Below, piece after piece: positions 1 to 7,026 of a stretch of 45,080 nt of DNA. Origin of the DNA: an uncultured Verrucomicrobiota bacterium (GTDB taxonomy: Bacteria > Verrucomicrobiota > Verrucomicrobiia > Limisphaerales > UBA8199); contig CAIQQM010000283.1 of NCBI GenBank assembly GCA_903873945.1, positions 1-45,080 of the forward strand. Direction: 5' to 3'. A program made the position numbers and the translations under genes. Below the pieces are notes generated by a model, which saw nothing but the letters and a program-made list of their open reading frames with translations, ran no database searches and had not been told where the DNA came from. Every line of letters starts with the position of its first letter. The first letter of the stretch is position 1.

Positions 1-885
1 AATTCAAACCTTCCCAAGGTCGGGGATTGGGTCGCCGTAAAACTCGTGCCCAGCGAGGAGAAGGCCATGATTCAGGCCATCCTTCCGCGACGCACCCAGC
101 TCTGCCGCAAGATGATTGGCCGGGGCGGCACCGAGCATATTCTCGCCACGAATATCGACACGGCATTCCTGGTAACCGCCGCGGATTCGAGCTTCGACGC
201 CGCGCGTCTTGAGCCGATGCTGGCCGTGGCACATGAAAGTGGCGCTCGCCCAGTCGTCCTGCTCAATAAAATCGATTTGTGCGCCGACCTTGACGCCAAA
301 CTCGCGGACGCCACTCGCGTGGCCGGCGACGCTTTAGTGCTCGCGGCGTGTGCCCTCACCGGCCGGGGCGTGAAGCAATTGGCCGAACTGATCAAACCCG
401 GCGACACGGCCGTGTTCATCGGCACCTCGGGTGTCGGCAAGTCGAGCCTGATCAACCGCCTCTATGGCGAAGACATCCAGGCAACCGTGGAAGTGCGTGC
501 CAATGACGCCAAAGGCCGACATACCACTTCGTGGCGCGAGATGATTTTCCTCCCCCAAGGCGGCGTGGTCATTGACACCCCGGGCATGCGAGAGTTCCAC
601 CTCTGGATTGCCACTGAAGGCTCGAAGCAAGCTTTTCCAGAGCTCGACGCGCTGTCTCTGCGCTGCCACTTCCCCGGCTGCACACATACGAACGAGAGCA
701 GGTGTGCGGTGCTCAAAGCCCTCGCCGCCGGCACGCTCCCGCGCGAGCGCTACGACAGCTTCCTCAAACTCCAACTCGAAATCCGCTTCCTGCGCGCTGC
801 CGAAAAGACAGCCGCTTATCAAGTCCGCAAAGACAGCGACCGCGTAACCCATCGCCGGGTGAACACGGCTTACCGGCTCTCTTGA
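1..885 (+). CDS. rsgA: Ribosome small-subunit-dependent GTPase A (5' end outside window)
   Basis: RsgA is a circularly permuted GTPase that checks late 30S assembly. The reading frame is open from base 1, and the first residues (VGDWVAVKLVP) fit the end of the N-terminal OB domain, so the gene starts before the window. The G motifs come in the permuted order expected: G4 (NKID near base 270), G5-like CALTGRG, G1 (GTSGVGKSS near base 420) and G3 (DTPGMREF near base 580). They are followed by the family's zinc knuckle, C-x4-C-x-H-x5-C, near base 660. The protein ends in a basic helical tail. The next gene, engB, is another ribosome-assembly GTPase 84 bases downstream in the same direction. The identification is firm; only the N-terminus is missing. 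Confidence 0.95.
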   Translation, partial: NSNLPKVGDWVAVKLVPSEEKAMIQAILPRRTQLCRKMIGRGGTEHILATNIDTAFLVTAADSSFDAARLEPMLAVAHESGARPVVLLNKIDLCADLDAKLADATRVAGDALVLAACALTGRGVKQLAELIKPGDTAVFIGTSGVGKSSLINRLYGEDIQATVEVRANDAKGRHTTSWREMIFLPQGGVVIDTPGMREFHLWIATEGSKQAFPELDALSLRCHFPGCTHTNESRCAVLKALAAGTLPRERYDSFLKLQLEIRFLRAAEKTAAYQVRKDSDRVTHRRVNTAYRLS

Positions 886-969
886 TTGCCTCCTCGCGGA
901 TTCACCAAAGGTGGCCCAATCCACCGCTTTCGGGTTAAATGAGTTTTATTACCGTCGATTTGTGCGACA

Positions 970-1701
970 ATGGACTGTGCAGTCTCCCTCGTGAATATTT
1001 CATCCGCCATTTTTGATTGCAGCGCACCGGATTTGGATTCGTGTCCGGACGAGTCGCTGCCGGAGTTCGCCTTCATCGGCCGCTCGAACGTCGGCAAGTC
1101 CTCGCTGCTGAACATGCTCGCGGGCGAGCAGGGATTGGCCCGCGTTTCGACTACCCCGGGGTTCACCAAGCTCATTAACGTCTTCACGATGAACAACTGT
1201 TGGCGGCTGGTGGATCTGCCGGGATACGGCTTCGCCCAAGGTGCGCGCAAGGACCGGGCCCGGTTCAACCAAGCCGTAAGCGATTACCTGGAGAATCGCC
1301 CGAACCTCAGCTTGGTCTTTGCGTTAATCGATTCCGGCCTGGCGCCGCAAGCCATTGATCTCGAGTTCGTGGAATGGCTCGTGCGCCACGCCGTGCCATT
1401 CGTCTTCGTCTTCACCAAGACCGACAAGGTATCCGCCGTCACGGCGCAGGCGAACATCGCAGCCTTTGCCGATCGCATTTCGGCGTGGTTCGAAAAGCCC
1501 CCGGCGGTGTTCACCTGTTCAGCCGTGACTCAGCAGGGCCGGCAGGAGTTGCTCGGGGTAATCGACGAGGCGATGACCGCAATCAACACCGCGTCAATTC
1601 TGGCAGGGGTACCTGCCGAAAGCTCACCCAACCTAAGTCTGCAAGCACGCATTCGGGAAAACCTAAAACGGCGTCCCGACCTCCATCGCCCCTGGTGTTG
1701 A
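970..1701 (+). CDS. engB: Ribosome biogenesis GTPase EngB/YihA/YsxC
   Basis: EngB-type GTPases are needed for 50S subunit maturation. The 243-residue product has G1 GRSNVGKSS (37-45), the G2 region TTPGFT (61-66), G3 DLPGYG (82-87) and G4 TKTD (149-152), all in the usual order and in this family's characteristic form. The last ~45 residues run beyond the G domain as a basic tail ending RRPDLHRPWC, a little longer than the compact family core. The ATG at 970 has no obvious Shine-Dalgarno sequence; a GTG at 991 could serve instead and would still include the whole domain. It sits just after rsgA on the same strand, so co-transcription is plausible. Confidence 0.93.
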   Translation: MDCAVSLVNISSAIFDCSAPDLDSCPDESLPEFAFIGRSNVGKSSLLNMLAGEQGLARVSTTPGFTKLINVFTMNNCWRLVDLPGYGFAQGARKDRARFNQAVSDYLENRPNLSLVFALIDSGLAPQAIDLEFVEWLVRHAVPFVFVFTKTDKVSAVTAQANIAAFADRISAWFEKPPAVFTCSAVTQQGRQELLGVIDEAMTAINTASILAGVPAESSPNLSLQARIRENLKRRPDLHRPWC

Positions 1702-1836
1702 GCGCGGCGAGTCCGTCACACCAAGCGACCGGCGCCAGCGCGAGCTCTCGCTCACAGCCCGCCGTCCCCGCTCGCCCCGCTCACAGGCAGAGTCATTGGC
1801 CAGCCCAAAGCCATTAGCGCCGGCAGCGCATCGCCC

Positions 1837-2250
1837 TCAAATCTCCCATCCGGACCACCTCAGCGGTCTTCTGCGGCGCGCATTCCCTGCGCCCCGCTCT
1901 ACAGAGATTTCCTTGAACATTTTGCGCTCAATCTCCTCGCTTACCTCCGACACCAGCGCATCGATACCTGCTTCCCGCTCTGCCGCCTGAGCCACAGACC
2001 CCCCCGGGAGCCAGTCCACGATTTTAGACAATTGCAGCACCCGCGCCCGAGCTTCTAGCCGCGCCAGTTTTCTTACAACCGCGTTCCGGAATTTCTCCTG
2101 CGCCCACTCGTTCTTGTCCACCGACGCCGCAAGCGCTCTGAGAAGTTCCGAATCCGACTGCGACCATTCCGCTTCGGCCCCTGCTTCGCCCACCGCCCGT
2201 TCGTTCTTCCGGTCCGACGGCGGGTTACTTTCATTTGGATTCTGTCTCAT
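1837..2250 (-). CDS. Uncharacterised helical protein next to HTH gene
   Basis: I do not recognise this family. The ~137-residue product is charged and predicted mostly helical. It has an acidic N-terminus rich in Asn, Ser and Glu, a central stretch with leucine/alanine spacing compatible with coiled coil (LARLEARARVLQL), and a basic C-terminus (RRRRPLRWSG). There is no signal peptide or membrane segment. The ATG at 2250 is chosen over a GTG two codons earlier; neither has a convincing Shine-Dalgarno sequence. It lies 47 bases downstream of the HTH gene on the same strand, so the two probably form a small operon, perhaps belonging to an old integrated element. The function is unknown. Confidence 0.5.
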   Translation of the reverse strand: MRQNPNESNPPSDRKNERAVGEAGAEAEWSQSDSELLRALAASVDKNEWAQEKFRNAVVRKLARLEARARVLQLSKIVDWLPGGSVAQAAEREAGIDALVSEVSEEIERKMFKEISVERGAGNARRRRPLRWSGWEI

Positions 2251-2297
2251 CCCCACAGCCTACGCCGCTTGTTTTGCGCCTGCCATCAATCACCGGT

Positions 2298-2609
2298 TCA
2301 CCGACGCTCAACCCGGAACTTCGCATCCCAAAACTTCTGCACATCCGTCCACTTGAACCTGACGCTGTGGGTTGCTCTGTAATACGGCAGGTACCCCAGT
2401 CTCATCCAGATTGTGATCGTCCGCACATCGACCTGGAAACGATCAGCGACCTGCTTCTTCGTCACCATCGGCTCCCAGGCCTGTTGTACAATCCGCTTCT
2501 CCTGGGCGTCAGCGATAGCCTTGAGCCTCTCTCCCATGATCTCCATCATGGTCACCGCCAAGGCGTCGATCGCGTCCGCCAGCCGCTTGGTATCTGAAAT
2601 GTCATTCAT
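2298..2609 (-). CDS. Small helix-turn-helix DNA-binding protein (excisionase-like)
   Basis: This is a ~103-residue protein. Its C-terminal half has the MerR/excisionase-type winged HTH pattern: MVTKKQVADRFQVDVRTITIWM followed by a 'GYLPYYRATHSVRFKWTDV' wing. That pattern is typical of small DNA-binding proteins in mobile elements and of some replication or partition accessory factors. The frame is open up to 2759, but the ATG at 2609 is preferred because GAGGGG directly precedes it and the upstream residues look random. The upstream part of the frame is instead occupied by a repeated DNA element (copies at 2684 and 2859), which may be its binding site. Function is inferred from the fold pattern only. 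Confidence 0.65.
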   Translation of the reverse strand: MNDISDTKRLADAIDALAVTMMEIMGERLKAIADAQEKRIVQQAWEPMVTKKQVADRFQVDVRTITIWMRLGYLPYYRATHSVRFKWTDVQKFWDAKFRVERR

Positions 2610-2683
2610 CCCCCTCGATAGCAGACCCCGAAGCCTCACGCACGCACCGGTCGCAATCCGACTGCCGCGTCTGCCAACGTCAC

Positions 2684-2740
2684 TGTCAGTGAAAGTGTCA
2701 GTGAAAGTCGGTTCCCGGTATAAAAAAAGCTCATGGATAG
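2684..2740. repeat. Direct repeat copy A (tandem TGTCAGTGAAAG plus conserved flank)
   Basis: Two perfect tandem 12-mers, TGTCAGTGAAAG (2684-2695 and 2696-2707), are followed by TCGGTTCCC, an A-rich run and TCATGGATAG. A second copy with the same architecture begins 175 bases away at 2859. The element lies upstream of the HTH gene on the minus strand. It could be an operator, an iteron-like site or a recombination site. Confidence 0.8.
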
Positions 2741-2858
2741 TTCTCGCCGCTGGCCTCACTTCAGATAATATTTACTGATACAAGTGAAGCAAGTATGACA
2801 ATAAAACTACTTACACTTTGGCGCCGAAAAAATTGCCCGTTTTTCCTAAGGTTGTAAC

Positions 2859-2917
2859 TGTCAGTGAAAGTGTCAGTGAAAATCGTTTCCCAATTAGAAA
2901 AAATAGTCATGGGTTAG
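2859..2917. repeat. Direct repeat copy B
   Basis: It has the same layout as the copy at 2684: TGTCAGTGAAAG (2859-2870), then TGTCAGTGAAAA (2871-2882), TCGTTTCCC, an A-rich run and TCATGGGTTAG. Differences are scattered substitutions and a small length change in the A-rich segment. This suggests an old duplication that has kept the tandem 12-mers. Confidence 0.8.
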
Positions 2918-3070
2918 AGCAGATTTCGCTTGAAACCCCAATAAAACCAGCTATTCTCTGAGCAAATGAGTCAGTGATTCCAGGACAATTCTGACCGTTG
3001 GCTCCACTTCTCTACCCTCCTAGTAGCTGCGAACGGCAGTCCTCGCAATTGCCTTCCAACGAAGGAGAAG

Positions 3071-3223
3071 ATGAAATGGTCAAGGGTAGGCGGTTCAAAG
3101 AAGGCGTTGGCGATTAGCAACCATTCCGGAAAAACAAGCGGCTCAGTCGTACGACTGAGCCGCTTTCAACACGAACCCTATGAAACCAACAACCTAACCA
3201 ATACTCTGTACTCTAATGATTAA
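3071..3223 (+). CDS. Possible 50-residue peptide (low confidence)
   Basis: An ATG at 3071 follows GAAGGAG and opens a 50-codon frame (MKWSRVGGSKKALAISN...) ending in TAA at 3221. The Shine-Dalgarno bases lie in the 3' arm of a small hairpin (CCTTC-CAAC-GAAGG, 3053-3066). The frame runs straight through the terminator palindrome at 3138, which argues against it being real. No known family is recognised. Confidence 0.2.
   Translation: MKWSRVGGSKKALAISNHSGKTSGSVVRLSRFQHEPYETNNLTNTLYSND
3129..3163 (-). terminator. Intrinsic terminator of the hdr-mvh operon
   Basis: A 26 bp perfect palindrome (3138-3163, arms GCGGCTCAGTCGT) is followed on the minus strand by TTGTTTTTCC. It lies ~237 bases beyond the last operon gene. 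The plus-strand side has only TTT, so minus-strand termination is favoured. Confidence 0.85.
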
Positions 3224-3399
3224 GACATGAAAGAGGCAGTTTCGTTCAAAAGACGAAACCGGGAAAATGCAACCAGTTACTGCGCAATCCTTGGCGGCCC
3301 GCAGCTTTCTCTCTGATGGAGCAATAGACACACGAGCCGGACTTGATAACGGTCATGTTTTTGCTTCCGTGTTCGTCAGGACCACGGATGAAGCAGTGG

Positions 3400-3933
3400 T
3401 CAGGCATTCACGAGCCAAATTTTCACTTCGCCTGCAATCCGCTCCACGATGACAGGCAATGCTGCTTGGAGTTTGGGCGTCATCTGGGTGCTTAGGGTAA
3501 ATGGGTCTTCAACCTCGACAGCAAAGATTTTCACGCGCTTAGGCATCGCTAGACCCAACTGCCATCCAAGAGCCAGAGTTTCGCCGAGTCCGAGGAAGTG
3601 CGGCGTGCGGCGGGACAAATCCTTTAAAGTGGCCGCATCAACTTCATGGAGAAAACCAGGCTCTGTCCTGCCAGTCTGGATGGAATCCACCACTACCACC
3701 GCTGAATAACCGGTGATGAAATCCAGCAAAGCCAGTCCCATCTCGGTCGTGTCGTGAAAGTCAATCGAGGGATGGCTGCCAAAATTGCGATGGAGCTGTC
3801 GCACCACAAGCAGACCGATGGCATCGTCGGTGAGTATATCATTCCCGAGGCCGAGCAGAAGGAGCCGTGGCGTGACGTGTCCGGAAACTGGGTAAGGGTT
3901 GGAATCGGCCACGTTGGTTTCTTCTAAGTTCAC
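3400..3933 (-). CDS. [NiFe]-hydrogenase maturation endopeptidase (HyaD/HycI/FrcD-type)
   Basis: This 177-residue protease would cut the C-terminal peptide from the hydrogenase large subunit once nickel is inserted. The family signature is present: GLGNDILTDDAIG near residue 28 with the first nickel-contacting Asp, then DTTEMGLALLDF and VVVVDSIQTG around residue 60-85, and TPHFLGLGETLAL with the family's conserved His near residue 112. The start is a GTG at 3933, with AAGGA nine bases upstream. It follows mvhA by 65 bases on the same strand, with a GC hairpin in the gap, and is the last gene of the operon. Its presence supports the idea that the MvhA tail beyond DPCLGCATH is processed. Confidence 0.9.
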   Translation of the reverse strand: MNLEETNVADSNPYPVSGHVTPRLLLLGLGNDILTDDAIGLLVVRQLHRNFGSHPSIDFHDTTEMGLALLDFITGYSAVVVVDSIQTGRTEPGFLHEVDAATLKDLSRRTPHFLGLGETLALGWQLGLAMPKRVKIFAVEVEDPFTLSTQMTPKLQAALPVIVERIAGEVKIWLVNA

Positions 3934-3998
3934 GTTTCAAATCCTTCAGAGAATCCAAATGAGGAGACTTGAGTAGCCCGGGTTCGAGGCCGGGGTTT

Positions 3999-5528
3999 TC
4001 AGCTTTGGACCAATTGGCGCACCAGGTTTCGTTCGCGGTCGTAGATGTTCACGCGCAACGGCAAGTGGCCCGGGAGGGAATGGGTGGCGCAGCCGAGGCA
4101 CGGGTCGTAAGCCCGAAAAGCCATTTCGATTTTGTTGAGCAATCCTTCGGTCACGTTGCCGCCTTTGATGAGCCCCTTTGCGGCGCGCTCGACGCTCATG
4201 GCGATCCGTGCGGCGTTGTTGCCGGTAGCGACAACCATATTCGCCATTGTGATCAAACCGCGCCCGTCAGTTTCGTAGTGATGGAACAGGGTGCCGCGCG
4301 GGGCTTCGACCACGCCCATGCCAACTTTTGGCACACCGGTCGGGACACGCCGCACATCTTTGCTCGTGATCTCAGGATCGTTGATAAGCTGTTCCATGCG
4401 CTCGGCGGCATAGATCATTTCGATGACGCGCGCCCAGTGGTTGGCGAGAGTATAGTGAACGGGTTTGCCGCCCAGCGTCTTGAACAATTCCTCGTAAGCG
4501 GCCTGGGCCCTGGGGGTGGCCATGCCATCGGCGGCATTCAGGCGCGCCAGCGGGGCGACCGAGTAAATGCTCGTGTCCGGGCCTTCGACGAAGCCCTTCC
4601 AGCCGCGCTGTTTGAGGAATGTAAACTTCATGTAACTCCAGGGCTCGACGTGTTCGGCCACGAACTCACGGTATTGCCAACCGGTAAACTTACAGACTTC
4701 CTTGCCGTTGCAGTCTACGACGCGAAGATTGCCGTCGTAAAAGTTCACCTTGTTCTGCTCGTCAACCATCCCCATGTAGCACGTTCTGTGGGTGAAGGCA
4801 TCGGAGGTGATCATCTTTACATAGGCCGGATTCCCGAGGACGATCTTCCGGAAAACCTCAAGTGTCCACAGGGCAAACTCAACTCCCTCTTTGGCGAGTT
4901 GTTTGAACCCCGGCAGGTCTTCCGGTTTCAGGGCTTTGCTGACCCCGCCGGGCAGTCCCAACACCGGATGCACGACCTTACCGCCAAAATAGGCGATTAG
5001 CTCGCGCAGCCGTTTGCGGCTATTGATAACCCGCTTGCCGGCTTCCAAGCCGATTTTCTGGATTACGCCGACGATGTTGCGTTGTTCCAGGGGAGCGTCG
5101 GGGCCGACAATGAAGTCGGGCCCACCCAACACGAAGACATGCAGGGCATGATCTTCCAACATGAAGGTATTATAGACCAGTTCGCGAATCTTGCGGCCTG
5201 CCGAGGTGGGTTCGACCTGATAAAGAGCGTCTAACGCCTTGGTCGAGGCCATGTGGTGAGCGGTCGGACAGACCCCGCAGATCCGGCTGGTGATTTGCGG
5301 CATGTCTTCCGCTGGCCGCCCGAGGCAAAAGACTTCGAATCCGCGCAGCTCAGGCACCTGCAGGTACGCCCGTTCCACATCCCCCTTGCCGTCGAGGAAG
5401 ATGTCGATTTTCCCATGGCCTTCGAGACGGGTGATGGGGTCGATGGTGAACCGGCGGCGGCCTGTCTGGTAGGCCGCGTTGGCACGGGCGGAACCTTCGT
5501 TCCATGCTACTTGTGCTGCTTTATCCAT
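3999..5528 (-). CDS. mvhA: [NiFe]-hydrogenase large subunit, MvhA type (group 3c)
   Basis: This is the catalytic subunit of the hydrogenase module that feeds H2 electrons through MvhG and MvhD to HdrA. The 509-residue product has the L1 motif RICGVC (residues 82-87, CxxC at 84 and 87) and the L2 motif DPCLGCATH (475-483), supplying the four Cys that hold the Ni-Fe site. Twenty-six residues follow His483, fitting a removable C-terminal peptide. The ATG at 5528 is preferred over an in-frame TTG/GTG-type start five codons earlier because AAAGGAAC sits just upstream. It overlaps the mvhG stop by eight bases (ATGGATAA), indicating coupled translation. There is no signal peptide, so the enzyme is cytoplasmic, as in methanogen Mvh. 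Confidence 0.95.
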   Translation of the reverse strand: MDKAAQVAWNEGSARANAAYQTGRRRFTIDPITRLEGHGKIDIFLDGKGDVERAYLQVPELRGFEVFCLGRPAEDMPQITSRICGVCPTAHHMASTKALDALYQVEPTSAGRKIRELVYNTFMLEDHALHVFVLGGPDFIVGPDAPLEQRNIVGVIQKIGLEAGKRVINSRKRLRELIAYFGGKVVHPVLGLPGGVSKALKPEDLPGFKQLAKEGVEFALWTLEVFRKIVLGNPAYVKMITSDAFTHRTCYMGMVDEQNKVNFYDGNLRVVDCNGKEVCKFTGWQYREFVAEHVEPWSYMKFTFLKQRGWKGFVEGPDTSIYSVAPLARLNAADGMATPRAQAAYEELFKTLGGKPVHYTLANHWARVIEMIYAAERMEQLINDPEITSKDVRRVPTGVPKVGMGVVEAPRGTLFHHYETDGRGLITMANMVVATGNNAARIAMSVERAAKGLIKGGNVTEGLLNKIEMAFRAYDPCLGCATHSLPGHLPLRVNIYDRERNLVRQLVQS

Positions 5529-6522
5529 GACCGTTCCTTTCACCCGAAAAAGGCAGATTCATTTTCCGCCGCAGCAAACTCTTCGCCAATCCATAGCGGT
5601 AGAAAGTACCGATGGGGTCCGGAATGCCCTCGAGAACCTTCCCGATCTCGTCCTCCTCTTTCGCCGCGATATTGGCGCAGAGCGAAGACATGAGCTTCAC
5701 CCCCTGGTCGCGCACCCGGGAGGTCGGCCCAAAGCAGCCGGTGCACGGCATGTTCCCGGCGGGGCACTGAGATCCGCAACCACTGCGCGTTGCCGGCCCC
5801 ATGCAGACCACGCTCTGCGCGAGGAAGCAGAGTTCAGGGTCCGCCAGCAACTGGTGCGGTCGCTTGAAATCCATGAAGCTGGCACTCGTGGGCCTGGTTC
5901 TTTTGCGCGGGCACTCGTCGCAGAGCGCGATGTTGGGGGCAAGCACCGAACCTTTAGGCGGCAGCTTGCCTTCGAGGAGCGCAGTAATGGCGGTCTTCGT
6001 AATGTTCGGTGTGGGCGGACAGCCGGGCACGTAATAATCCACGTCTACGACCTGGTCGAGTGCGCGAACGACATTTCTTAACTCCGGCAGTGTGAGAGTG
6101 TGGCCGTTATTCTGGTATTCGAGACGTGGCCGGGTCTTCGCCTCGTTGACCACCGTCGGTGCATCCTCGTAGTTAAACTTCAGAATTTGTTCCCGGGTGA
6201 ACTGGTTGGCCAAACTGGGTATGCCGCCACTAACCGCGCACGAGCCGTAAGCGATGAGGAACTGGCTCTTGCGGCGCAGGAGCCGCGCCATTTCCTCCTG
6301 TTCGGACGAGCGGATGGCACCGTTGAGCAAGGTGGCGGTGATCGACTTGTCCGGCATGGCTTCGACGTTCTTGTATTTGAAGTCCATCGCCACCGGCCAA
6401 AGAACGATATCGACTTTCTCGATCACGCCAAGAATGTCCTCAGCCAAGTCAACAACGGTCTCCTCGCAACCACCGCACGAGGCGCACCAATAGAAGGCAA
6501 TTTTAGGTTTGGGAGAGCTCAT
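5521..6522 (-). CDS. mvhG: [NiFe]-hydrogenase small subunit, MvhG type
   Basis: The electron-transfer subunit carries [4Fe-4S] clusters between the Ni-Fe site and MvhD. The 333-residue sequence begins WCASCGGCE (12-20), the proximal-cluster motif of soluble group 3 small subunits. It continues with YGSCAVSGG, VPGCPPTP, and a C-terminal cysteine-rich part (CDECPRKRT, CFLAQSVVCMGP, GCGSQCPAG, PCTGCFGP) that would hold the remaining clusters. No twin-arginine signal is present, unlike in membrane uptake hydrogenases, so this is a cytoplasmic enzyme. It starts nine bases after the mvhD stop and overlaps the mvhA start. Identity is secure; the exact 3c subgroup rests on the neighbouring hdr genes. 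Confidence 0.95.
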   Translation of the reverse strand: MSSPKPKIAFYWCASCGGCEETVVDLAEDILGVIEKVDIVLWPVAMDFKYKNVEAMPDKSITATLLNGAIRSSEQEEMARLLRRKSQFLIAYGSCAVSGGIPSLANQFTREQILKFNYEDAPTVVNEAKTRPRLEYQNNGHTLTLPELRNVVRALDQVVDVDYYVPGCPPTPNITKTAITALLEGKLPPKGSVLAPNIALCDECPRKRTRPTSASFMDFKRPHQLLADPELCFLAQSVVCMGPATRSGCGSQCPAGNMPCTGCFGPTSRVRDQGVKLMSSLCANIAAKEEDEIGKVLEGIPDPIGTFYRYGLAKSLLRRKMNLPFSGERNGHG

Positions 6523-6531
6523 AGAATTTTC

Positions 6532-7026
6532 TTAGGCCGGCGCAGCGACGGGCTCGCTGGAAGTGATCTTTTCCTCCAACTCAGCCATTTCTTTGTCCCA
6601 AGCTTCGAACTTTTTCGGAATACCCAACGGACCGAGCGGTTTGATCTTTTCAACCATGTCGTTGACGACGGTTCTAACCTTGTCGCCTTCGCTGGCGGAG
6701 ATCCATTCCAGCTGTAACCGTTGCTCCTCGATTCCCATGTCATCCAGCATCCGCTTCAGCATCTGGAACCGGCGCAGGGCTTTGTAATTGCCTTCGACGT
6801 AATGGCAATCACCCGGATGACAGCCGCCGATCAACACGCCGTCAGCGCCACGGGCGAAAGCATCCACGATGAATTGCGGGTCCACCCGACCGGAGCACAT
6901 GAGGCGAATGATACGAATATTGGCGGCGTACTTCAGCCGTGACACGCCGGCGAGGTCGGCAGCGGTGTAAGTGCACCAGTTGCAAAAGAAGGCGACGATG
7001 CGGGGTTGCCAATTCTTCTCAGTCAT
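6532..7026 (-). CDS. mvhD: MvhD, [2Fe-2S] adaptor between hydrogenase and HdrA
   Basis: MvhD/FlpD proteins carry one [2Fe-2S] cluster and dock the hydrogenase onto HdrA. The 164-residue product has the family's cysteine set: FFCNWC (C15, C18), MCSGRVD (C44) and GGCHPGDCHY (C69, C74). Between them are the conserved DLAGVSRLKY and FARGADGVLIGGC segments. The C-terminus is helical and ends in an Ala/Pro-rich tail. The gene overlaps the hdrA stop by eight bases and precedes mvhG by nine, so stoichiometric expression is likely. It is a separate polypeptide rather than fused to HdrA. Confidence 0.95.
   Translation of the reverse strand: MTEKNWQPRIVAFFCNWCTYTAADLAGVSRLKYAANIRIIRLMCSGRVDPQFIVDAFARGADGVLIGGCHPGDCHYVEGNYKALRRFQMLKRMLDDMGIEEQRLQLEWISASEGDKVRTVVNDMVEKIKPLGPLGIPKKFEAWDKEMAELEEKITSSEPVAAPA

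Noticed and set aside
1374-1817. Plus-strand frame overlapping engB
   Set aside because: Out-of-frame shadow of engB with Arg/Pro-rich random composition.
3267-3452. 61-codon plus-strand frame
   Set aside because: No Shine-Dalgarno sequence or family, and its 3' end overlaps the protease gene on the other strand.
3969-5000. Long plus-strand frame opposite mvhA
   Set aside because: It is the antisense shadow of mvhA; composition is incoherent and mvhA is certain.
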